Shown piece by piece: positions 24,946-36,205 of a DNA stretch of 64,000 nucleotides. Origin of the DNA: Lutjanus erythropterus (taxonomy: Eukaryota > Chordata > Actinopteri > Lutjaniformes > Lutjanidae). The number at the start of each line of letters is the position of its first letter. Within the stretch, counting starts at the first letter, position 1. The stretch lies in contig CM034608.1 of assembly GCA_020091685.1 (NCBI GenBank), forward strand, positions 455,967 to 519,966. Direction: 5' to 3'. The position numbers and the translations under genes were made by a program. Under the pieces are notes generated by a model that worked only from the letters and a program-made list of their open reading frames with translations, had not been told where the DNA came from and made no database searches.

Positions 24946-26192
24946 GAAGCAGCTTGTTCTAATAATTAACTTTTCAGGCCATAAAATGACACATATCTGT
25001 TTTTCTTTTCCTGAAGTGGCAGTTATACACTGCTGTACACAATTACTCTGCACTCTTCCAGTTTTAGAGATTGTGTCAGTTTTTGCAGTTTAATTTAATA
25101 TAGTCAGATTGCAGTCAGAGTTTTGATGCAGACACTTTAGAATTTAGATGTTTTGAAAGCTTTATACCCCCATACTGACTAACTCAATAGTTTGTATATA
25201 TTATATTTTTTATGGTTGAAATAACAAACTTCCTCATGGTCCTTAAAATATAGACAGCAAAGTTAATTTTGCTAAGCAGAAATACACAGTACACGCTGCT
25301 CTAATATTATTGTTAAAAACTAATTTTAAAATAATTTATTTATATAATAAAAAAAAGACCAAAAAAAAGACTAATGTTTCTGAATTGGACAAAGTGCAGG
25401 AAAATGACAAATTGAACATCTATAATTTCATGGAGACTTGGCAATTCTACCTGCAGTGAGAAATTATATGATACAATCAAAAGCTCTGACTGCTGCTAAA
25501 TAGACTTTGTCTGTCCAGGTTTTTCTATTTCTTTAAGAAAATATGATGTAGTGACTAAATCCAGTTACTCCCCACCCACACAAACTGAAACCAACTGATA
25601 AGTTCTGAGAGGAAATGTGTTTTTAGTGGAACTAAAGTGGACATCTCAAATGTAATATGCAGTGCAGACACTGTTTTTTGCAGGGGGTTGTAACCGTTTA
25701 CAGAAAGTAACAGTAACAGAGTCCTCAACAGTGCATTGTATCTGCAGTAATCTGCAGCTGTCAGAAAGGTAGTGGAGTGAAAAGTCAACTTTGTCCTCTG
25801 AAATGTGGTGAATAAGCCACAGAAAATAGAAATAATAAAGTTAAGTTCTTAAAATTGGACTTTGGTAAATGTAGTCCATAACTTTCCACCTAAAGACCTG
25901 TAAACTAAAATGACCTCCTAGTTGTCTGAGTCAGCACCCTGCATGTAATACGTTCTTTCCTGAGTATTAAAATATTTATTTAATTTCTAAGAAAACTCTG
26001 CTGGTGGGCGAAGAACAGAACAGTACTAGGGCAATGTAAATAATGTGTAAGTATAAAATGATTTTATCACTTCATGATAATTAATTTCCTGATACAAGGA
26101 AAACTGGCAGCTTTTTTAAATCAAAAGTAAATCAGCAAAATGAGAGATAAAAACAAAAACTCCAGTAAGAAAAACAGAAATACTGCACTTAC

Positions 26193-26321
26193 TGTCTACG
26201 ATGTGGTGAAGTAGTTCGGGGTGTCGATCCTCGTCTCTCTGTGCTCTTTCAACCTTTCAGCATATCAGCTGCCAGCAGTCTGAACAACATGTGAACAGGT
26301 CATCTTAAATTCAGCCAGCTC
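26193..26321 (-). other. Possible untranslated internal exon of syk
   Basis: On the minus strand a TGTTTTGTTTGTTAG acceptor is followed by about 129 bases ending ACA before a consensus GTAAGT donor. There is no conserved coding frame. Just upstream (26435-26495) are three GGAAG cores of ETS type, so this could also be the end of a first exon with a blood-cell promoter. Inference from splice signals alone. Confidence 0.3.
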
Positions 26322-28618
26322 CTAACAAACAAAACATGTTTCTGTTAAAACCTTATGAAAACAGTCACTCACAGATGATTCCAGCTGGAGTAGATCAACA
26401 GTCAGTCTGACTACTGACACACAGTGAGGTGGTGGAGCACCAAGCTTCCTCATTTCTAACACTTCCTTGACATTTTAATTCTTTTACTTCCTTTTTTTTA
26501 ATCGGAACACTGACCAACATGAGTGCTTTGCACAGGAAATGATGTGACAACTGCAGTGACACAGTGACAGCGCTAATTATTAAACATAAAGATCATTTAC
26601 ATGTGTTTCTTCTTAAAATGTATTTTTACTGAGAAGGTTCAATGTTGACCATGAACACAGTAGTTAGACAAAAATATCTTTAGGAAAGAAAGCCTACTGA
26701 GGGAGATTGAAAGCTCATGAAAAGCTAGAAATTGTTTGTTTTTAGAAAACCTTGTTTTTAATATTTACTTCTTTAAATATCTGTAGTTATGTCTGTAGCT
26801 TATTAAAATGGTTTCTGATTTCTACACTAGATACTGCAATGATTTCACGATGTATGCAAGTATAAAGTTGCTGAATCATACTGGTTTGTGTGATACATAT
26901 GCACATTTAAATTTGACTCAAATAAAAAAAAACTTTCTTATGAACATACAGTTTTTCATAACTGATTTCTGACAATAAGCAGTCATATTCATGGTGTTAT
27001 TCTAGTCTAAGCATTTGATATTTGTACATACTGTATGCATGTGTCAAGTATGGGAAGTGTATAATTAATGTACAGCTGAGATGGTGAGGCTTCAGCTAGG
27101 CAAAACTATATTCTGACATTAAATGTAATATTTCTTTTTTCATATATATCTGGGCATAACATACTGTGTGCCCCTCTAGTTTTATATACTGATAATTTAA
27201 TCTGCATGCATCATATGCAAGACATCAGTATCATATCCTTTGGATAACATGTGAATCTGGAAAGTAGCAGTAGAATAAAAAGCACAATAATCATCTCTTA
27301 AATTAAGTGAAGTAAGAACATAAGACTGGAAATATTCAAGTTATATTTAACTTCAAATCTGAACTTAAGTAAATGTACTTATTTCCTCCGCTAGTTTTTT
27401 CTGGCTGACAGATGTGTCTGCTCGAGCAGAGACAGGGAAATGATGCCATGAATGATGAAATGATGAAATGATGAAATAGTGTGTTGCTGCTGCTGCAGGT
27501 TTCTTGAATTTTTTTGTGTGATCAAGTGTTTTTTAATCAATCATTGTTAGCTGACAAGAAAAAACAATACAAACTGTCTCGATTTGTTTTGTCGTATTTT
27601 GTCTTTAAATGGAGGGAAGGTTGATTAAGTGGGTTATGAGGGACCATGTATGTGTGAGCATGTGTGTGTGTGTGTACGCATGGACAGATAGTCAGTCATG
27701 TGTCATAAGCAGAACATGTTTACCACTCAGGAAGTGCCAGCTGGTTTTGGTGTGTTTCACACACACACCGGCCCACAAGCTGCAGCCTTGTGCTGATTGG
27801 TAGTTATATCCAAAGTGTTTCTTTCAATTCAGTCAAATGCAGAATTCATTTTTTCATCCAAATGTAAAATGTGAGTTGTGTGTCTAACCATGTGAAGATG
27901 AATTAGAGTTTTGCGGGCATTTTCAGAAAATTAGGATATTTGGGTGTAGCTTCTTCAGGAGGCTGTTGGAGGGTTAAACCTGGTGTTAGGGTAAAGGTGC
28001 TGGTTAGGTGAAGGGTGGGGGTATGTTGGGGTAGCCATGAAGTTGTAATGGTTTAGGTTAAAGTTGGGGCTAAGGCAATTATTTCCTTACATGTACAGAA
28101 ATACAAATGTCATTGGGGTTTTTTCATATCTTCTCTCACTGTAATTCTAGCACCTCAGCAACATCTCACATGTCATGTATTTGCATCATTAGTGTTATCA
28201 CACTCATCTTACATACTAAATATCCTTTTCTTCATCCTGCTGCAGCCGTCTGTGTGACAGTGTCAGTGTAAAAGTGAAAAGGACAATGGCAGTGCTATCT
28301 ACAACGCAGCATCAAAGAGGTTGCAACATTGTGACATTTCAAGCTAAACAAGCCTTGAACATGGTTTTAGTTGATCTTCAAAGTGAGGTGGCTCAGGTTT
28401 GTTTGGAACTGATGTACTGGGGAGTGGAAAATCTCACTATATGATGTCTACTTTACACTCTGTGGTCTTCGAACTGTCACCTCACTGTAACCATGTTACT
28501 GCTCGTGTCTCTTCCCATCGAAGGAAGTGAGCTGTCTTCACTTCCTCAGCTCTTCTTACCTCAGATGAAATGTGGCCTTAAAGAGCAATGTAGGTCTCAA
28601 CTTCAATCATTTAATCCT

Positions 28619-28682
<64 letters not shown>
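28619..28682. repeat. (TA)n microsatellite ending at an undetermined base
   Basis: About 60 bases of TA with one CA interruption, followed by a single N at 28683, the only N I noticed; the tract was probably not resolved in assembly. Confidence 0.95.
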
Positions 28683-29092
28683 NGCCAAAGCATTCACATA
28701 GTTTACACCTGCTGGGACTTACTGGACAATGGCTGGCTGCAGTCTACCAAGAAAAGAGAGTAAGCATCAGCAAACTCTGCGTCGTGTTGGTTCTTCAAGT
28801 GTTTTATCAATTTGCTTGAGTTGAGCACCTACTTTTTGTGAAGTGATATCAGGTGTAGGGTATTGGAGTAGTTTTATGAGTCGAGTGAGACTACATGAGG
28901 ACATAGGGACCAATATCCAATGCTGGTACTGATGCATCCCTACGATGTCCAAAACTTGATGTTTTACAGTATACCATATCTGTTGCATACAGATTGCAAC
29001 AATAGTAGCAGCAAAGGTAGAAGAACAACATGGATGTACAGCACCAGTGATTGAAGTTATAGTTTAATATAAAAGATACAGTTCATTATTAC

Positions 29093-30203
29093 TAGTGCTG
29101 TCAGGCGATTAAAAAAATTAATCTAATTAATTACAGGATTTGTAATTAATTAATCTAATTAATCGCATTTTAATCTCATATCTGCTAAAGGTCCCCAAAT
29201 AAAGAATTTGAATTCTAGGACATTACAAAATTGTAGTGCATGACTAATCAATTGAATACACAAGGTACAAATCACTGCGTTCTTGTTAATAGTCCCGTCT
29301 TTGTTCTTTTTATAAATAAACTTGCCGTTCAAAGGTCCAAGTAAACTTGCCTCGCTCTTAGGGGTGCAACGGATCAAAAAACTCACAGTTCGGATCATAT
29401 CACAGGTTTGAATCACGGATCGGATCATTTTTTGGATCAGCAAAAAAGAAAAAAGTGGTGGGATTAGAGTTAAATTATTTTAAAAATGCACTTGTCTTTG
29501 ATCTTTGTCTGTCTGTAATTATCACCATAGTTATGTGATGTAATAATAATGATAATAGTAATGATAATGGTAATATATTAAAAACTTCAAACGTATACAG
29601 TGCTGTACTATGTATATACTATACATATATTAGATCATTATACACTGTACAGTATAATATACAACTACGCTCTGTAGTCTGGCTCAATGTCCCGCCTACA
29701 GCAGCACATCTGATTGGTTAGAAGTCACGATCAATCAGCAGACACAGTGTGTGACAGACGGGGTGAGACAGAGCTGCACCGGTGAGCAGAGAGGAGCTGT
29801 GTAGAAGTTAAGACAGCTGATATCACCAAAGTTTCAATGAACATGACAGTTTTATGATCTGTTTCTTTGGTGATAGCGTAGTTACATCAGAGAAAAAAGT
29901 TACGGCTTTTAAATCAGTCGCTCTTCACAGAGATGCGCTGCACACAGCAGCATCTGTCCTTCTGTTCACTGCAACTCTGCATTGAGATTTCAGGTTTTAT
30001 AACTTATACAAAAGTAACAGTGACAGTAAAACTATGATGCTCACATGTGGTCCGCGGATCACACGCGTGCCGAACTCAATGGGCCAAATTTAAAATGCTT
30101 GCGCATTGACTTGCCACTCATGATTAATTGCGTTAATTTTTATAGCGCGTTAATTTGCAGCGTAATTAATTAATCTAATTAACGCGTTAAACTGACAGCC
30201 CTA
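29093..30203. mobile_element. 1.1-kb nonautonomous hAT-like element
   Basis: Imperfect terminal inverted repeats: TAGTGCTGTCAGGCGATTAA on the left and, inverted, TAGGGCTGTCAGTTTAACGC on the right, both followed by many TTAATCTAATTAA motifs. No transposase frame inside. A second element may be nested between about 29362 (GGGGTGCAACGGATCAAAAA) and 30095 (inverted GTTCGGCACGCGTGTGATCC). Confidence 0.65.
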
Positions 30204-30516
30204 ATATATATATATATATACACATATATATGGTACATCTCACAGAGAATTGAATCAAATCTGTAAAGCAACAGCATCACGTGCATCAAGTAGACATTCA
30301 GTGGGCAGCGTTACTTTCTTATCTTTACATCTCTGTAGTTCAGAGTATCACTGTGCATCTGTCGACTGAGTCTGATAAGATATTTATTTTGTTCACATTG
30401 TTAAGTATTTCTTTTTTAAGATTAGAAACCCCATAACCAATACAGCTACATACATAATATAGATAAACCCACATTAAATCAACAGAATTTAAATATCTGA
30501 CAGGAGAGTAGCTCTG

Positions 30517-30835
30517 CTTTAAAGGGATAGTTCACCCAAATTTCAGTCATTATCAAGTTTAGTTTTTTAGTCCACAAAACACTGCTGGAGTTTCTCAGGA
30601 GAACAGAATTGCAGAATCTCCAATGGAGGTGAATGGTGATCAGTTTTCAAATGTAAAAAAACAACAGAATAAAAACATAAAATGCCTGAACTGTGTGTGT
30701 GTGGTGTGACGGTGTGCAAACAGCCTGTCAGGACTTTAGGAGAGTTATAGATTCTGCAATTCTGTTTTCCTGTGTTTTATGGACTAACAAAATAAACCCG
30801 GCCTTCAATCAGCATGAGGGTAAGTAAATGATAAC
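30517..30835. mobile_element. MITE, GGGATAGTTCACCC family
   Basis: Starts AAAGGGATAGTTCACCCAAA; ends in sequence resembling the inverted start (GAGGGTAAGTAAATGATAAC). Internal block GGTGAATGGTGATCAGTTTT is shared with 21703-21990. Confidence 0.65.
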
Positions 30836-31424
30836 CTTTCAACTACCATTAATTTGCTAATCCCTACAGCCTGTGCACACAAAACATTTTTATAAACATA
30901 AAACATGACAAAGCACAGAACATACATGCTGTAAAGGTGACAAAAGACAAAAGCATATTTCATAAACCTGTTAAGGCTTATAAAATACTTTATGAAAAGA
31001 GCCAAAAACAAGAGGGGTATCAGTATGAAAAAATCAAAAATGACAAATGACAAAAGATCAGTTTCACTGTTCATATTTTATTGAACTTACACTTTGACTT
31101 TACAGACAGCTCAGCACAATTACTACACTGATATGTGTGATCCCACATGTGTAAAAGGATTTATATACAGTAAATGTCAACAGCACTACTGATATAAAAA
31201 CCTCAGTTTATATTCTGTGAAAAATATGTGGAAAAGCAAAATGCTAAAAAAAAAGAAAAAAAAAGAAAGAAGACTGTAAAAAGAAAAGAAATAAAAGTGT
31301 AAATGGTGATGTCAAATACATCCGTGAATGAATAAATTGTAGCTGTGTCCAAACCAGGACAACTGTTCTCTGATGCATGTGAGTGTACACACAAAGGCAG
31401 TTCTTTACAGTCCCATCTTTAATT

Positions 31425-31797
31425 AACAACAAACGTACGTAAAAGTACTGGTGTTAGAAATATACTTCAGTAAAAGCACAATGTATTTGTTGCAAAAACT
31501 ACTCAGAGTATTAGTTACTTTTAACCGTTGATGTCACAGTTACCTCTCCAAACTAGGGTTATAAATTTTGTGTTTTCCTGAACCAATAGTTGAAAACACA
31601 AACAAATCATTAATAATTTCTAAGATACAAAACACATTTTGTTCCTCAAGGTTCACTTACTGTCATATCTATTGTATGTCTAATAAAGTACAGACATCTA
31701 TTCAGAAAATCTATTCATAAAAATACAGGTACCCAAAAAACTACTTAATTACAACAATTGTAATTAAACAATTGTAATTTGCTACTTCCACCCCTGG
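31425..31797. mobile_element. Tol2-like hAT end fragment
   Basis: Sprinkled AAGTACT/AGTACTT subterminal motifs and a TTCCACCCCTG right end resemble the Tol2 class of hAT ends; the left terminus is not clear. Confidence 0.4.
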
Positions 31798-32334
31798 GCC
31801 TAAGTTGTGTTCAAACTTCACTAAAGTTTTGAGTAAAACCCAGAAGTTGATGGACTGATTTATACCTTCTCATACACCCAGTAACACTGTATGTACCACT
31901 AAAACACAATATAGACATGATATCAACTCTCAGGTGGCTCCTGCATTACACCTGATCTTGATCCTGTGGAGGGGTCCTGTGTCATAATATGAATCACTTT
32001 ATCATTTCAGTTGAAAATGTTCTCACATGATGCATGTTTCTAAATAAATATAAATTCATTCAATTTTCCTCAAACTAAGACACAGCAAACCTGGAGCCAG
32101 CATACTGTAAGTGCAAAATACAAAGTGAATTATAAGAAGCTGCATGTGGAGTCTGCTTTTTGCTCTGTGCCTGACACTCAAAGGCAAAACAGTTCACAGT
32201 GACGGAGCCCACAGCCCATTTTTGCCCATGGGGCCCCAAGCAGGTTAATCCAACCCTGGTTTCTGCTCCATCTTAACATTTGTATTCTTGGTCATAAACA
32301 GTCTCATATTCAATCAACTGCATCTGCTGGTTAA

Positions 32335-32806
32335 AGCCTTAAAGTCAAAAATACATATCTTCCCTCCTGTAGTGCTGTTTATCCATCTAGATAGTTCTGA
32401 TTTGAGTTGCAGAGTTTTGGAGATATTAGCTGTAGATATGTCTGCCCTCTCCCCAATATAACAAAACTAGATGGCATTCAGCTTGTGGTGCTCAAAGCAC
32501 CAAAAAAACAATCAATTAATTAAAAAAAAACACACACACATTTGACAAAACTTTTTTCATGTAGGAACTATTTTCTTTCTTCCAAACTATGCCCGCCAAC
32601 TGTATGTAGTATGCATCTACTCATGACAGCAGGGGATGTAAACATTAATGTCATCCTCCTCCTCAGCTGAGATGAGTAGATGCACGGTGATGCAGTCAGT
32701 GGGTGCTGTTCATTAGAAAGAAAATAGCTGGATGAAACAAATAAAACAGCTCCCAACAAGGTATGTCGAGTAAAGGGGTCATGATTTCAGGAAATGTCCC
32801 TTTAAT
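32335..32806. mobile_element. Fold-back MITE, copy 1
   Basis: Shares with 34607-35037 the blocks AAAAATACATAT, CATGTAGGAACTA or its inverse, GGTCATGATTTC and AATGTCCCTTTA. Arms of each element are imperfect inverted copies of one another. Confidence 0.5.
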
Positions 32807-33373
32807 ACTGAAAATAAACTATTACTAAATAAATACGTAAAGCTTATAGGTCCAGGTCCCATAATTTCATAGTAAATATGTGGTAATTAGTAAGTACCAT
32901 TTTCATGTAGTTGGTGGTAATTACAAAGCAACATATTTATTTTTTAACTTTTTTTTAATTACCCCAAATTTCATGGTAAATATGTGATAATGAGCCAGTA
33001 CTTCTACTACTGCCATTAAAGTGATAGTCATGCATTATCACATACTTACCAAGAAATTTTGGGGGGTTGGGTGAAATTCCAGAAAAATTTCAAATAATGG
33101 TTTAAAATGTGTATTTTGATTTGCATTAAGAGAAGTCTGAGCAACTTTAAAAAGTAAACTGGATGCTCACTACGACTATGCAGTGAAACGAAAAAATTGA
33201 ACATTTTGTCAACTCCATAAGACGTCTACATAATAAAAAAAAAACGTAATCACTAGTAGGCTGGCCTGTCTACATGGTTTAATAATGAAGAGTTCAATCT
33301 TTTAAAATATATTTCCCCAACATAATTGAGGAGTAAAAATCAAGACCCCCTCAAAATATGGTTGTGTCCAAAT

Positions 33374-33389
33374 TCTATCTATCTATTCT

Positions 33390-33440
<51 letters not shown>

Positions 33441-33442
33441 CT
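33374..33442 (+). repeat. (CTAT)n microsatellite
   Basis: About 16 tetranucleotide units with one CTATTCTT interruption near the left end. Confidence 0.95.
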
Positions 33443-33675
33443 AGATATTGATATATTTGCACACACACTTGAGCGACAACGATCTATTGGATCAGTCGCT
33501 GGTCTCATTATTTCCTCTGCAGTACCCACGTCGTTCATTTCCCGGGGCATCAAGCTGAACTCGCCTCTATAATCAGATGCTGTCTGTATGGTGTGTCTTG
33601 CTAAATAAATTCGTGTCTGATGCAGTGTAAGTGAAATGCTGTGGTCAGATCAATACTAATGGTCGGACACTCACC

Positions 33676-33945
33676 GTGTGGACTGCAGCGTGTCTCTGCC
33701 CCCCTGTTCTTATTCTGTTAGGTCACCTGGAAGTTGACCATCGTTAGTGGGAGCTGAGTGTGAGAGTGATGGTGTAGGACTGTGGACAGGACGGACACTC
33801 AGCAGCACCATCCTGATGCATCAACGTGAGCTTCCGCTCCGGAGCTGCTGGATTCCTGAGTCACTTCCTATTGGTCCAAAACCATAAACAACGAGCTCAC
33901 TGAGCTGGCCAATGATGCTGAAGCTAATCGCCGTATTGGTCTATT
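33676..33945 (-). promoter_or_regulatory. Minus-strand promoter and first exon candidate, CCAAT-rich
   Basis: CpG-richer than its surroundings. A consensus GTGAGT donor (33674-33669, read on the minus strand) follows an untranslated-looking stretch from about 33800. Upstream are three CCAAT boxes: 33870-33874 and 33935-33939 on the minus strand, and 33909-33913 on the plus strand. An ETS-type GGAAGTG sits next to the first. Orientation and lack of an intervening gene make it the simplest main promoter of syk, through a first intron of about 17.5 kb (or 7 kb to the exon at 26.2 kb). The link is inferred. Confidence 0.45.
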
Positions 33946-34606
33946 TCACATTAAAAGATAGCGTCCATCTTATTGATTGACTTATTGTTATTTATCCATT
34001 ATAAAGTGACTATGGTCAAAGCAGCTACAGAATTGTTTATTAGAAAATATTTGAAAAGAATGTGGTCTCATTCATCATGCGATGATCATATACGACCAGC
34101 AGATGGTGGTGCTGCTTCATAAGCAGTCGATTTTTACAACCAGAACGATGACTACTGTAGTCTGTCCCTTCACTTTGTTACAACGGACATAAATAGCCTT
34201 TGCTTTTTATAGGGATACTCGACTTGTTTTGCCAGGGGCCACCTTTGCAAAAATACACATTCACAAAATACACAAACGTTAATAATAATGTTATTAATCA
34301 GATAAAATGAATAAACATTAGGAGGGCCATAACTCATGATTCTTTATTTTCAAATTTACTGACTTATTACCTTAATTTAGTTACTAAATTATGGATTAAG
34401 GTGTAAGGATTGACAGATAAATCAGAATTATGTCACTGTAGTTGCTTTAGTCGTGAACGCTTTGGCAACACTTGAAAGAGTTTATACAACATTTAACAGC
34501 TGAAACCTCTGCCATCATGCAATCACTGAAATGTTGAAATGATTCATATGCATAAACCATAAACATACACATTAAAACTGATCCTGCTAGAACGAACAGC
34601 ATATTT

Positions 34607-35037
34607 AAAAGGACACCCCAAAATAAAAAAATACATATTTTTCCCCTGCCCTATACTTTTTTATCCATCAAGATTTCTTTTGGTTTGAGTTACCGAGTTT
34701 TCACTAGGAAGAAAGTAGTTCCAGTAGATTCTACTGCAGAAAAAAGGTAGTTCCTACATGAAACTGCTCACAACAAATGTGGATTATCTTGAGCAACTGG
34801 GTCATGATTTCTGGAAAGAGACACTGCTGTTGAGTTTTTCAAATGAAGTTTTGGTGCTTTGAGCAACACAAGCTGAATGTCATTGAGTTCCATTATATTT
34901 GAGAGAAGTCAGATATCTCTACGGCTGATATCTCAAAACTCTGCAGCTCATACCAAAACAGTATAAATGGATAAATAGCACTACAGGCCTGGAGAAAAAA
35001 ATCTGCATTTTAGACTTTAAAGTAAACTGTCCCTTTA
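34607..35037. mobile_element. Fold-back MITE, copy 2
   Basis: About 150-base arms (left 34607-34710, right 34930-35037, inverted) match through TTTATCCATC/GGATAAATAG and GAGTTACCGAGTTTT/AAAACTCTGCAGCTC. It ends GTCCCTTTAAG, 30 bases before the orphan exon-like frame. Confidence 0.55.
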
Positions 35038-35066
35038 AGCCCTTTTAGTATGAAATACACACTTAC

Positions 35067-35210
35067 GGGATCAGAATTATCTAAACTTTTGCTCCTCTTC
35101 AGCGATAGTTGTCTTCCCATGCCAAGCTCACCGTTTGGTCCTGCTGCACTTTGCACATCCTGAAGGACCATCAAGTATAGATCAGCCTTCTCTGTTCCGA
35201 ACAGCCTCAT
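35067..35210 (-). pseudogene. Orphan exon-like open frame of unknown origin
   Basis: An open frame of 48 codons (MRLFGTEKADLYLMVLQDVQ then SAAGPNGELGMGRQLSLKRS, KSLDNSDP) runs straight into a consensus GTAAGT donor at 35066-35061 in phase 0. The composition looks coding and a basophilic RSKSLD phosphorylation-type motif is present. Its upstream edge, a TAG at 35211-35213, has no good polypyrimidine tract, and a Tol2-like element starts 28 bases further. A MITE lies 30 bases downstream. I do not recognise the protein. It may be a lone exon of an unseen gene, a decayed gene fragment, or chance. Confidence 0.35.
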
Positions 35211-35237
35211 CTACTCCATCATACAACACTGATATGT

Positions 35238-36200
35238 CTGGTGGTGGACAAAGTACTCAACCCAAGTACTTGAGTCAAAGTAAAGATACTCCTGGTCAAA
35301 TATTGCTCATCTACAAGTCAAAGTTGCTTGGTCAAACTTTTACCTCAGTTTAAGTACTAGAGTACTTGCTTTTAAAAATACTTAAGTATTCAAAAGTACA
35401 AATTACAAAGTAGATTTTCTAATATCAATACATTGCTGTATTGTTTTCACAATGCATTTACAGAAGCTTGTAACTATCTGAAACCACCTGATGATACACT
35501 GACTTGCTTGTAGAACCACTCTGCTACACAAAGTCTATAGAAACACCTATAAAAACTTCAGCATAGAAATGCAATCAAAAACAAAAAGGACAGTTATTGT
35601 CATTTTCTGATGTAACTGAAACTAAAAAAAAATTAGATTGAAGCCAACTGTAAGGAGTTCTCCAAGTCTGTTAAATAACAGATTTCTTTCTGGCTTCAGA
35701 AGCAGATATTTTTCACCCCAATAGAAACAATCCAGCACTAAAAGCCTACCTGGAATTATTTCTCTTTCTCTAATTATAATAACATCTTGAGATTTCATTT
35801 TGTCTTTCTCCTGATGTCACCATTACAGAGTTTAGTTTGAATGAAAGAGGGAGAGCCTGCTTGGTCTTGTTACAGAGCACACCTGAATGACGTATTTCTG
35901 CTTTTACATTAATCTCAGTTGAGAGCGGGTACTGTGATTGGTTTCCTTCTGTGAGGAACACAGCATGGATGCATTTTAGAAAAAGAAAAAAACAGCAACA
36001 GCTGACCTCAAAGCTGTGCTTAGAGCAAAAGTAACAAGTAACAACAACCTTCCTAGAAATGTAGTGGAGTCAAAAGTACAATATTTGTCTTTGAAATGTA
36101 ATGGAGTGAAAGTCAGAAGTTTCCAAAAAAAACAGATACTCAAAAAAATGTACTGAAATACAGTACTCAAGTAAATGTACTTTGTTACTGTCCAGCAGTG
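35238..36200. mobile_element. Tol2-like nonautonomous hAT element
   Basis: Left end CTGGTGGTGGACAAAGTACT and, inverted, right end CACTGCTGGACAGTAACAAA. Dense subterminal AGTACTT/AAGTACT motifs as in Tol2. About 960 bp without a transposase frame. Confidence 0.65.
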
Positions 36201-36205
36201 CCTAT

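Larger units (their letters stand above)
16109..26192. other. Long 5' intron of syk
   Basis: No coding exon recognised. It carries the MITEs and SINE listed separately, a G-rich run near 20323-20341, and otherwise AT-rich unique sequence. Its upstream limit depends on which untranslated exon is real. Confidence 0.45.
3065..33675 (-). other. syk: syk gene, 5' part, tentative extent
   Basis: Overall transcription unit on the minus strand. The certain part is 3065-16108 (five coding exons). The stretch to 33675 depends on accepting the untranslated exons proposed at 26193-26321 and just upstream of 33675. The 3' half of the gene (rest of interdomain B plus the tyrosine kinase domain, some 350 residues in vertebrate Syk) is not in the window, because the palindrome centre follows exon 6. 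Protein sequence decides for Syk over its paralogue ZAP-70: [41 protein letters not shown] and LVEHYSYK are Syk-type. Syk couples ITAM-bearing immune receptors to PLC-gamma and other effectors at the plasma membrane. Confidence 0.7.
26322..33675. other. Region between the two candidate syk 5' exons
   Basis: No coding exon seen. Holds a (TA)n tract broken by an N, a 1.1-kb hAT-like element, a GGGATAGTTCACC MITE, a Tol2-like end, a fold-back MITE and a CTAT microsatellite. Confidence 0.45.

Noticed and set aside
33374-33442. CRISPR-like array
   Set aside because: Simple CTAT tetranucleotide repeat with no spacers; none expected in a vertebrate genome.
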